Shown here piece after piece: positions 1-11,068 of a DNA stretch of 64,000 nucleotides. The stretch is from Gloeopeniophorella convolvens (Eukaryota > Basidiomycota > Agaricomycetes > Russulales). A program made the translations under genes and the position numbers. The stretch lies in the NCBI GenBank assembly GCA_022496205.1, contig WTXD01000015.1, positions 124,001-188,000 of the forward strand. Reading direction: 5' to 3'. Within the stretch, counting starts at the first letter, position 1. Every line of letters begins with the position of its first letter. The notes below the pieces were generated by a model, which worked only from the letters and a program-made list of their open reading frames with translations, made no database searches and was not told the origin of the DNA.

Positions 1-3000
1 CCGCTTGCGTAAGTTTGTCAATGTCACGATCTGTCACATCCCAAAGGTTTGCTACCAGAGTGGGGCTGCGGCATTCGTGAGGTTGGCACATTAACTGCGC
101 AGCAAGGAGAGCACCTACCAGCCTGCGAGCGCATAGTTGTAGGGCGTTCCAATACGATCAAACATGCCCATGTCCCTGAGCAGACCAGATGAACAGCCCC
201 ACAACATTGTTGCCGCGCACCGCGGCAACTGCCGGATCTTGTGCGAACGTATGTACTGTTCTCCACCCCCATGCCCAAAGTAGCTGAAGCAAGCGGTATC
301 AGCATAGTTCCCGAGAAGAGGAGGTATAAGACGCACATCAGCAGCTCATGGCTCGTGAGAGCACTGGTAAATTCTTGTTCGCTAGGCGCGCGGCCAATGA
401 TACCATCCCACCCAACTGTGCGCATACTCTTCAACCAAGGTGAGAAGCGTCGCTCGGTGCCCTTCAGGTCGCCACTCGGATTCAAGATGTAGTACGCATT
501 GGCTGCATCGAGCTGGGTGCGTCCGTTGTACCTCTCCGCGTCGGGTAAACCAGAGCCTCTTGCACGCCGCGCGAACTCCAGCGAGTCAAGGAGGAAGTCC
601 ACGTTTGGAATGCGGCTGACGCTCCGCCCGCGCAGGACGGGGATCGACTCCCATGGGATTTCCTGCAGGCTCCTGGTGAGCACCAGGAACACGTGTTCGT
701 CCTCCAGCTGGATGGCGCGGTCGCGCACGCGCGCCGTGTGCTCCTCGAGGGCCGCGCGCAGGTCAACCACCACGTGGTCGATGTCCACCTCCGCAATAGC
801 AACCTGCAGGCCTTGGAACTGGCACAGATCGAGGATGAAATAAACGAGGTCTTCGAGCTCCTCGTCCCGGCATTTTGGCGAGAGCCGAGAGAAGCACTCG
901 AGCAGCGAGCCGTCGAGCTGCATGTGTGTGCTCTGCTTCTTGCCCTGGGCCCCAATGGCCCGCTCAAAGATCTTCTCCAAACGAACCCGGAATTCTGTAG
1001 GGCTTCCTCAGGGACTGTCACCGATTCACGAGAATGGTCTATGGAATAATCGATTAGGTGATGGAAAACAAAAGCTAGAGAGTCAAACCTTGAAGGCCCC
1101 GAACCAGCAGAACTCTATGCTCTCCAGCAGCTCCTTCAGCCTTTTGTCAAGTGCTCCGCGGTCTGCCCACCAGGCCGCGCGCGCACCTTGGTCTTGCCCC
1201 TTGACATTAATTGCGCTTTTTGTACTTTCGTCACTGAGACGGATGATCTCTCTGAGTTCCGAGATCGCGTCTTCGAAGGCGAGATGCTCGTCGTCCTCGG
1301 TCTCTCTCCGCCCTTTCAGTGGCAGTGAGAAGACGAGTGGCTGCTGTTCCGCACGTTGTCTTGTCACAAATAAGGTGTTTTGATCTTCCGTTACGCAGAT
1401 ATGCACGACGGTCCAGTTCTTCGGCAACCTATCCACCTTGGAGCGAAGCAGGTCTGCAGAGTCGAATGGCAGCCGTTGATACTTTTCGCGGATATATCGC
1501 CAATATTCGGTGAGGAACAAGTCTTCAGCCCCATCTTCGCTGTCATCATCTGAATCGAATGGGGATGGGGCCAGTGTTTTCATCCTGGTTTTGGCGGCAG
1601 CCGGTTGCTCCCCTGTGACATTTAAGAGAGGCCAACAAAGATCATCTTGCGTTCTGAAGGAAGGAAGTTTATATGATATGACTTCGAGCAGTTCGCGCCT
1701 CAAGGTGATATTGGCACATGCATCTATAGCCAACCATCGTCAGTTACCTCGACTGTGTCGAAGGGAAAAGACTTACCCAATAAGTTCGCGATAAGAAGGG
1801 AGCTATCATTGGCTCCTAGGGATGATTGATACGACCGTATCAAAGCCAAAGAACTTGCAGCTTCTCGGACCCGGGGCACCTTTCCGCGGCGCGCAGAAAT
1901 AGTCAAATTTGAGTAGAACAGCCTCTCAGCATCGGTGAGCGTTCGCATTATCGTCTGAGCTGATGGAGTCGCCAAGAGAGACTGGTCATCAGATAGGCCC
2001 ATCGGAAGCGATAGGACTAATTGGTGTGAGCAGAAGTGCTTTGGAAGCATGGAAGCGTGACTTGCCTGACTCCCTGATACTGCTGAGGAACATGTCCTCA
2101 CGGAAATGATCGTACGCATCGTGGAGCGTGAGCTTCGCAAGCAAAGATCGCTCTTCGGCCTGGAGTGGAATGCATTAAGTAATATAATACTCTGCTTCCT
2201 ACAAACACGCACCTGAACGTCGCTCAACGGAGCAACGAGAGATAGTTTCTGTAGTAGGTTCTCGTAGTCGTCACCGATATTGTCGCGAAGCAACCAAACT
2301 AGGAAAGGTCAAAATTGAATTCGACCTCAGAACACGATGACTTACTATGCTGTCTCAACACCGCGGAAAAGAGTGTCGGGGCCGGGGGTTCAAAGCTCCT
2401 GCCCGGAAGGAAAGAGCTTGACAACGGGATGCTCGATCGTCTAAAGAGCCATGAAACTCGAGAAGGCCTGATAGGACATTGAAACACACCTGCCACTCCC
2501 ATCAAGCACGGAGAACTTCTTATCTAGTTCCTCCAGCATTCTCAGAGCCTCCGCATACCGCAGCTGGGCGTCCTGATCTTGCCGCAGAAGTTCATCATGC
2601 TCGCCAAATAGCCTGCGCAACTCAGCCGCATCAGGACCCGGAGCATCTGGGAGTGTATCTGCCGCTTCTGTAAGCGTGCCGTGCGCTGCGTCAAGTTGCC
2701 CCAGCTGGAGCTGAACCTCTCCTTTCACCGCGAGAGCACGGCCCAGGAGGGCAGGCGCGTTCATCGAGCCAGCGAGTTGCTCGGCCTCACGTACGAAGTA
2801 TTCAGCCTCACGAGCTGAACCTCGTCGGAAGAAGGCACCTGCCACAGCTAACAATGTTTCGGCCAAGCTTCCGCGATCTGCCACTCGAGACCGTCGGTAA
2901 ATGTGCGAACGTAGTGGAGTGCCGCGCCGGAATTTGCGGAAGAGTAGCTCTCGTCCTTCGTTGGGGATGCCTTTCCTGGATTCGATGAAACATCGAAAGG

Positions 3001-6000
3001 ATTAGACGAGCTTGACGCGACGGTCGCGGTTCCTTCACGTGGACTGAGATAAGATAGCGTGCTGACAGAGCGGTTCCACAGCCGAAGGGCTTGCAGTAAT
3101 GCCACGAGTGATGCAGTGGGATCGTCCTGAACTATGTCAATATATGAATGACGAGAGCGAGCGATCTGGGACGCACTTCAGCTAGCTTGATCTCTGCAAA
3201 TACACTCGCTGCCAGCGCAGTTCGCTGCAGAAAATTGACGCGCAACTGTACACGATCTAATGTCGACATTTCCTTCTCGTTTACCAACAGTCCTTCAGAC
3301 AGCTGTAGAGCTTCGTTGTATAGGGCGCTTCTGATCTTGGCGTTAGCACAAATTGGCAGGGCAAATAGCAAGAGCACCCTTGGGTGACGTCACCAATCCT
3401 GGTCACAGACTCTGCATGCCGCAGAAGAAGGACGATCTTCGTCTCGTCGGATACAGTCTGAACTTGAGCAGAATTTAGGCTGCGGTTGTAGACGCTTCCG
3501 GCCTTCTTCAATTTCCCCAGCTTTACGTATTCATGGGCAAGCGTAACGGAAAATCGGACAAAGTCTACCAGGGTATCAGAATCCGTCATCTGTTTGCAAC
3601 GCTCAGAAAGTAATACCTTCGTGCTGGTTAAGCAGGTGGTGTTCGCAAATCTGTCTCGCGACTTGCAAAAGCTCGAGCTTGAGGATGATGTGTCCGACGA
3701 AGCCGGCAAGGTGGATCGCCATGTCTGAAACGTTGTTAGCAAAATTCAGGCGAAAAGGTGTGTGCACTTACTCAGAAGTGTTACAAGTCTACGCGAATCC
3801 TTCAACGTCAGCAGGCCATTCCCACCAGCTTTACCATTTGGTGGCGGCTCGGGCGCTTGGACCATCTCAGATTCTGGGGTATCACGGGATCAGGTAAGAA
3901 AGTGCATCCCGAGTCTGAAACCTACGTTGCGGGCGTCGGGGTGTCACAGGCGCGGCCTTCGTCGTTCTTGGTTTGCGTGTAGTAGCTGTGACAGCGCGAG
4001 CAGTTGCCGTCCTCCCTTTGGCCTTACGAGCCGCGCCGACCTGCTTGACAGACTTCTTCGCTCCCACGACTTCGATCGTCTCTGCGTTCTTTGACCGGAC
4101 CCATGACCTGAGGATCCAATACGCCTCTTGCGCGTGCTGAACGATGAGAGTGGACTGCTGCTGATGACCTCGTCTGTGCGCATACAAGGCAAGCCAAACG
4201 TGCATTTCCGCGCTATGCAAGGCCTGCAGGTGTGCCAGTGCCAAGTCTAATCCGAGTGCCTGCGATGTACTTCATTAAAGGACCCTCAAGAAGGCAGAAA
4301 CAGTTCATACCTCTCTGTCTGAGAGTGCCTCGACCTCCGCAGTGGACGCCACTAGACCCGCGTCCTCGGCGCCACCGGCATAGTATATAAGCTCTAGGGC
4401 TTTCAGCGTTGCGCCAGCGCGTCGGATAGGTCGGGTTTCCGAGTCATATATCGAGATGCAATCGGACAGCAATCCCGACACCACGCTTTGCACGCTGGCC
4501 TTCCAAAGATTCCCAGCCAAGCTTTCTGTTTGGCGCTCGAGAATAGCACCAGCGACGCACAGGCGCTCCTCTTTGAGATCTGCGGCGCCGTTTATGGAAA
4601 TTGAGCCTATGACTCGTTTGAGCGAAACCTGGGACGCAGGGCGGAGTAATTCGCAGGTAGCCATGTAAGTAACTCGGTCGATGATTACGGCAGCCTGCTT
4701 GAGTGCTGGGAACGCCTCGAAGGCACCTGCTGGTCCAATCGTGCGAACCGACTCTACAAAGGCATGCGGAAAGACATACGAAGTCAGGGACTCCACGAAA
4801 GAGTCGTAAGCGCCCTATACACACGAGAACAAGTCAACTAGTTGCCTTATTCGGACGAAGCGAACCTCGATCTCAGCGCACCTGCCTGTCGGCGATCTTC
4901 GAGTAGCATACACCCAACAATTCCCAGCGCCGAGAGAGCTGATCATTCAACTGAATCCAACTATCAGCTTCCTTGGTTTCTGTTGCATCTTGCGTGGAAC
5001 TACAGTTATCCTGGAGGCGAACTGCAACCTTCCCAAGCACGCATCCCTGGCGGAGGAACCGGATGGCAGTTCCGTACTTCCCAGCCTGATACAAGATCCC
5101 GCCGAGGGTGTGGAAGGCCCCAGATAAGCAGCGAACAAAGTTCGCGAACGTTGCTTCATCTACGAGGGACGGCGACGTGATCGAGTCGGAATGTTCGAGG
5201 TTGTCCACAAGTTGAAGGCCGAGGATGCGAGCTGCCCGGGAGAGAAGATCGTATGCTAAGTCGGTCGTCACAGGGTTGTTAGGTACGATGGTCGTCCGGG
5301 CTAAGACGAAGGACAAATCCAGCGCTGAGGCATAATCGTCCGACGGAGAACTCTGAATGCCGCAGTAAGCTCGACGTAGAATACCTCAGCGCCCCGTGAA
5401 GGTACTCACGGGAGATAGGAGGGCTTCCAGAGTGGCGGAGATGTCCAATAGCAGCGCCTTGACAGCTTTGACGAGGCTATCGTTCGATGCCTTCGATTTA
5501 GGAGAAGCAATGGTTTTGACAGCCGCGCGCCTAAGTCTATCCAAAGCACGCTTCATCTTGCCCTCAGCCTTGATGTAGTCCTCTCCGGTCTGCGGAGACA
5601 AGCTTCGCGCTTCCCGAACATCTGCGCTAGTTTCTTGGATGCTGCTGAGCGCGTCCTGCTCTTTCCCTGGAGAAGTCCCCAGTCGAACCAGTAACTCGCA
5701 TGACGGAGCCACACCGCTCACCGTCGTATTGGTCTAGGTCGGATAGTAGAGTCGTCGTGCGGACAAATGATGCGCACAGCTTAGCCAGGTTAGAGACTTT
5801 CGTCGCTTTCAGCTCCACAGCTCCCTTCTGTGGACGCACTGTTTTGTCGCCTTTGCTAGCGCCATCATCCAAGTTCAGCTTGGCGAGAGCGTCTAACAGC
5901 CTTTCTTCGTCGCTTTTGGTCATCGATGTTGAAGGTGACGATTGGACCAAAGCGATCACCCTATCCAGAGAAGCAATGTCCCCGGCCTGGACAAGTCAGC

Positions 6001-7239
6001 ATCAGTTCCTAAGAGTACGGCGGCGACTTACCGATCGCGCGAAGGTTGTCCAGGAGTCGCAGAATGATATAAACTGCATGCCGGTGAGGTAACCATCCCT
6101 GTTTTCCCTTTCTTCGACCGCAGCCAACAGCTCCGAAAACGCCGATGTAACTACGCGACTCAGCCTGCGCTCCTCGTCCCTGTCCTTCGACTTCGCCACC
6201 TTGGCAAACGACGATGCAGACCTGACGGCCTGCTCCCAGAAAGTCTTGGGTTCGATCGTTGACCCGCTCGTGCGTAGCAAGCACAGGAGTGCATAATGTC
6301 GGATGCGGAACACGTGCTCAGCGCATACCGGGGCCTTGCTTGGGATTGATGTGAGTGCCGTGTATGCTCGTGTCAGGAGAGCGTCGCGCTGCTTCTCCGG
6401 GAGCTGTGCGCATAAAGGAATCCACGAAAGGAGACCCGGAGAGTCGTGCAGGGTGCGCGCATACAGTGCGAGAGATTCTTGCAATGGGCATTTCAAAGAC
6501 GAAACGAGACAACTGGAAAGTGCGATGAGACAGTGCGATAGATATGTTGAGATGAGCAAGAGAAGAGCTGAATCTAGGCATGTGGACGACGAAGATGGCA
6601 GAGGCAGAGAGACGGCGGCGATGGCATCTTGCAGTGGCACGGGAGTCTTGATGTTCGAATGGGACCCTGGGTCGGTGAGGACACCGCTTGCCAGCGCAAC
6701 AAGCGTCGAATGCATATCAGAGAGCACGCCCAACGCATGCATATACTGCAGAAATAAATATAAGCTCATCGACGGAAAGGCGCGCGACGCACCATGTCCA
6801 GCCCGAGAAGCTTCCCTGCAATGCTGATCGCTGCCCTCTCAACATCCACATCTCCAGGTGATATCCCGCGCAGCTCCTCAAGCGCTATACGCGCAGACGT
6901 GGCAAGTCCAAATGCCTCGTGCGGTGCTGCCGCGGGCTTCTTCGTTGGGGGTACCTCGCTGGGAGCTTTCCACCCGGTCTTCACCACGGCTCCGAGGCCT
7001 TGGGACGCAGCGTTGACAGAGCGCATCGCAGAGACGCGCCTTTCTTGCGGTGTCTTCGGTGCGTCCGGTGCGTCACGCTTCGCAGTACTGCGGGTAGTCT
7101 TCGCTTTGGAGACGGTGAGTTTGGATGCGAGTTGACTGGCAAGTTCGTCCGTGGAGGCAGCAGCGGGAGTTCTGCCCTTTGCAGCTGCCTGCCTCGTCGG
7201 CGCAGCGACGGGTCGTCTTGTTGTCACTTTCGCAGGCAT
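1..7239 (-). CDS. ESP1: Separase (ESP1-type cysteine protease), 3' end outside window
   Basis: Cleaves the Scc1/Rad21 cohesin subunit at anaphase onset. Family C50 is recognised by the catalytic His in YFGHGGGEQY (about 255-285) and the catalytic Cys in MLWGCSSG (about 180-210), followed by LANLWDVT-type sequence (VANLWDVTDRDID) to the window edge. Start chosen at 7239 (MPAKVTTRRPVAAP), a basic Ala/Pro-rich N-terminus; a long helical-repeat region follows. Introns I can support by frame: 66-118, 284-336, 2017-2065 (GC-AG), 3874-3925, 4260-4310, 4815-4881, 5353-5409, 5667-5721, 5987-6031, 6746-6792. Two places do not join cleanly: near 2873 the frame must shift by one base inside an otherwise continuous helix (EWQIAE to SLAETLL), and between 980 and 1090 no GT-AG join keeps the frame. 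These are sequence errors or decay. The protein continues beyond base 1. Confidence 0.93.
2017..2065 (-). other. GC-AG intron in separase gene
   Basis: A 49-nt intron with donor CAG|GCAAGT and acceptor CCAATTAG. Reading through it meets a stop. Splicing joins SSIRES to VLSLPMGLSDD in frame, which fits the conserved separase region. The donor matches the strong consensus typical of GC-AG introns. Confidence 0.7.
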
Positions 7240-7386
7240 TTGTTGTGAATGTGAAGCTTAGAGAAGAGATACGAGCGCGTTGAAGACCCGCGTTTGATCA
7301 GACGTGGCTGGTCCAACACAAACTCGTCACAAAGACGCGCCGGCCGCGTGGATTTCTCCGCATCACGTGACCGCGCCAGTTAAAGC

Positions 7387-7392
7387 ACGCGT
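7387..7392. promoter_or_regulatory. MCB-like ACGCGT box upstream of separase
   Basis: ACGCGT lies 148 bp upstream of the separase ATG in the 273-bp gap to NMD3; a CACGTG palindrome is at 7364-7369. In yeasts ACGCGT is the MluI cell-cycle box bound by MBF. Its role here is inferred only from sequence and position, and a 6-mer can occur by chance. Confidence 0.3.
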
Positions 7393-7512
7393 ATGCCTCA
7401 AGGCACAAACCTCAAGCTGGCACGACGATGAGCTACTAGGTACGCCGACGGCGGCTGAACGGTACGTGAGGCACTTGTGCGTGTAATAGTACAGATACTC
7501 AAAAACACCACT

Positions 7513-9498
7513 CTATTCATGTGCCTCCTCTCCTTCCTCTCCGAGCCTCATCTCGTCGAAGTTCTCTAGCAGCTCCTCCAGCTTGACCTCGGGGAAGTCG
7601 GGCTCTTCCTCCTCCTCCTCCTCCTCCTCGCCCCCCGCAATAGTCTCTGCAGCGGGCACAAGGATAGGCGCAGACGCAGGCGCGTCGTCGACGTCCATCG
7701 AGTACTGCGACTTCTTCCTGCCCTTCCCGTCCGTCGGCCGCGGTGCGGGTCGCGTGCCGTCCGCCTTGTACATGTTGACCGACGCGCGCATCTCAGGGTC
7801 CTCCTCGAGGTCGCGCAGGAACAGCTCGTAGTCCTCCTCGACCTTCTTCTGGTCGCGCCCGCCCATGCGGCCGACGGCGCCGCGCCCGGCACCCGTATCG
7901 CCCTCCTCGCCCTCCTCCTTCGCGATGGTGCGCAGACGCCAGGCGCGCGACTTGTTCTTCTTGCGTCGGTTCGGGTACGCCTTGCGCACGAGCACGACGT
8001 CCGGCACGCGGTCCTGCGGCAGGCTCGCAAAGTCGTCCGAGTTGAAGTTCGAGTTGCTCAGGTGGTAACCGAGCACCGCGTCGCCCGGCTGCAGGATCCC
8101 GCCGAGGTGCGTCCGCGTGTGGAAGATCTGGGTCGCCGACGCCGCGCTCTCGTAATCCATCATGCGATCGTCCTCGTACGCCCCGGTGGACCGGAACGCG
8201 CCGGACAGCGCGACCTGCGCATCCGCCATGACCCACTTCCCGTGCGTCCGCCCAGAGGGCTCGATATCCAGCACAGTGAACTCGACGAGATCCGAGACGG
8301 ACGCGAGAGGGTCGAACGGCGCCCGCCAGTATGTGGGAGCGATGATCTCGCATGACTGCAGCGTAGAAGGGTCCACGAGGTGCAACGAGTTACCGACCCG
8401 CGTGCAGATGGTCAGCGGGTTAATGTTGCCCAACGAGCGCGCGAGCTTGGGCGGCACACAGACGAGGTCGTCCTTGCAAATGGGCACGATCTCGACCGAG
8501 TACGTAAACTTGAAGTTTGCCGTATTCGAATGTGTGTCCGAGGACAGCAAGCGTTCCGAGGTCTTCGACCTGGATATGCATCTCGATAAGCGCGGAATGA
8601 CGACGACCGAAGGAGGGCTGTGCGCACCGGATCGGAACGACGCCGGACAAGAACTCCACCATCTTGATCGCATGACTCCGCTGGCTGTAGAAAAAGTCTA
8701 GGCCGTCCTTGACCTCCTTCAGGGAGATCGTTTCCTTTTGAGCCCCGTGTTTGAGGATGAGCTGCTCGAGGAACAAAAACGTGCGCTTGTGTGGAACTTT
8801 CTGCCGAACCTGGACCAAGGCCTTCCACGTATTTTTAGCCGCGAGCTTTGTACAATCGGGACATTGTCCATGCTGTACGAGATACTCGATCTCGAACACT
8901 TGCTCCAACACTGTAGAGGTCAACACCTGTTACCTGTGTGAGACTTCCAGGGATACTCAGCTACTCGCGGCGACGCACCTCCTTTTGGATTGTCAGCGAT
9001 ACCCGCAATCGCTTTGAGTGCGGCTCCGTCCAGATAAAGTGTGCGTCAGTCAGCCGTACCCGGTTCAGGCCTTTGAGCTTTTTGAGGCAGATGGCGAGAA
9101 GCTCCTGGGACTCCGGGCGCGCGATCGTCCATTGTATGGGGGGCGACAAAAAGCGCTCGCAATTTCGACAGTATGATACAGACGCTGTGCACACCCGACG
9201 TTAACCGACAACCATTAAGAGATGGAAAAAGGTGCAGGCCATAATGCGCACCTTGCTTCGGGATGCCCTCAGTAATGTCGACACTGCGATGTATGAGATG
9301 AGCGGAGATCGGAAAGGCGCACCCGCGTACGTACGTATTCCTGAGACAATTCACACACAGGTTGGCCGAGTTGGGTACAATGGGGTCTCCTGGAGGGCCA
9401 TGAGATCTCCGCACAGCGCACGCTTGATGACCCAGCATTGGCGTACCGCAATCAGCGCAGAGCACCCTGTGCACAGCAGGAGCCGGTACAAATTCCAT
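7513..9498 (-). CDS. NMD3: NMD3, 60S ribosomal subunit nuclear export adaptor
   Basis: Binds nascent 60S subunits and recruits the exportin Crm1. Six exons (9447-9498, 9335-9389, 9252-9283, 8979-9184, 8628-8926, 7513-8569) splice to 566 aa with intact frame. Visible: N-terminal MEFVPAPAVHRVLCADC, four CxxC knuckles (CADC, CVNC, CRNC, CPDC) of the zinc-binding N-domain, the central NMD3 fold (HFIWTEPHSKRL, YSQRSHAIKMVEFL), a basic stretch NRRKKNKSR consistent with an NLS, a run of nine Glu, and a C-terminal leucine-rich LEELLENFDEMRL that resembles a Crm1 export signal. Length fits fungal orthologues. Same strand as separase, which starts 273 bp downstream. Confidence 0.95.
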
Positions 9499-9641
9499 CG
9501 AATTACTCCTTCGGTCTTCTAATATACAGAAACGAGCAGGAAAAAGAGAATGGTGATGGTATGAGGTAGAGAACAGGTGTTGTCAACGCCGGAGGAAATG
9601 TTGAGTGAGAGGACCCAAATGAATCTCAACTCAAAAGTTTG

Positions 9642-11068
9642 TCATCCGACGCATCGGACATGCGGGCCGACCACTGGGTGACTCTGAACAGCTCTGAACC
9701 TGTCGCAACCGATCTCGGCTGATAATAAGACTTCGGAGCCGGGAGAAAGATTAGATTGCCACGTGCGGCGGATCTCGGAGAAGCGAGTCACGATGTCAGT
9801 ACAGGGCTCAGTAGCGGAACCGGATACAGCGATAGTAGGGATTGAGAGTGGGAGTGGGAAAGGATGTGGGTGACATATATGGTAAAACATAGGGTAATAT
9901 TGCAACTGGCTGCGGCAGCTCATATCCGCTCAGCCAGGCAGTCTAGTCTATACCACCTACGGGAGTCCGGCGGAATATCTAGAGGTATGTATTGTTACAT
10001 AGAAAGCGTCGTAGAAGATTGGTCGTCATATTGCGTTAGTGTACACCAAGAAGTGGCAAGAGTCCTTGCTTTGGGGGGTACGGCCGAGACGAACCCACTC
10101 GCTCACCTGGGGTGACGAAGACACTGAGAATCGCGCACGTCAGCGGCGATCAATGGTCGCGTGCGGAATAGGACTTACCACGGATAGCCGAATGTCTAAG
10201 TCAATGCAGGTGGAGCGGAGGGTGGTCTGGGCACTGCGGCGGACAGCAGAGCCACAGAGTTGTTACAATCATCATCGTCCCTAATCAGGCAAAAGCTGAT
10301 GGGCGGAAGGGACTGGGAGCGCCCGACGGCCGAGCCCGCCACGGGTCGCTCCTCCTCCCTAGGTGTTGGCAGCATCGACAAGCGGCGACGCTTGGCCGCC
10401 GGTTCCTTGCCCAGTGGCCTCAGAGGTATCATTCAGGTCAGATGTAGGAATCTCACCTCGAAGATGCGCCCGCGGTCGTCGCTCCGCGTGCGCCGCTCCT
10501 CCCGGTCAACCACAGTGCTGCGGTCGACGTCGTCGCGCCAAACCTCGATGGAAAGGGTAGGATGGTCCGGGGAAAATGCGACCGAAGGCTGTAGCGCCGG
10601 GGCATCACCATTGTCGGAGCACATGGAAAAGTCGAAGCTTCCCTGGGCCGTTCCCTCAGAGAATGAGTCCATGTCTTTGATCACGGGCGCTGGCGGAGGC
10701 TGAATTATCTCTGCCTGAGGCATGTCCGTGTCGTAATGGGCCTGAGTAGCAGGTGGGGGGTCGCTGTGCCGGACGTTACCCCCCATGCTCGTGTGGTCGA
10801 CGACGGAGATGACTCACTCATCGAACATGGTGAGGATCGGAATGTTTGGGGTCGGAAGGGACAGGTCGATAGTACTTGGGGTTTCGTTGAAAAGGCCCAG
10901 AACGCCAGGTCCGCTGGGGGGTGGGTCACTGTTAGCGACGACGCGCGACGACGTCGGCGGCGAGGGACGATACCTGGGAAGAAGATGACGCTCGGGGAAG
11001 GGGACGACGAGCGGGAAGTCTTCGAGGGGTTCAAGCAGAAGGGGGCGTGGGGCGGGGAACGGAGACAT
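9642..11068 (-). CDS. Unrecognised multi-exon gene, structure unresolved
   Basis: Three minus-strand open segments look protein-like but could not be joined confidently. They are a Pro-rich N-terminal piece from ATG 11068 (MSPFPAPRPLLLEPLEDF) ending at a GTGAGT donor near 10816; an acidic/Ser-rich piece at about 10450-10735 (IEVWRDDVDRSTVVDREE) ending at a GTGAGA donor; and a piece with the basic cluster KRRRLS and PTPREEER at about 10200-10400. A further open segment (9642-9820, TDIVTRFSEIRRTW) may be its 3' exon or a separate unit. The exon 1 donor is phase 2 and I found no matching acceptor. No family recognised. The KRRR cluster could be a nuclear signal. Confidence 0.35.

Noticed and set aside
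7793..8353. Second open frame within NMD3
   Set aside because: Arg-rich out-of-frame reading of a GC-rich exon; NMD3 frame is certain.
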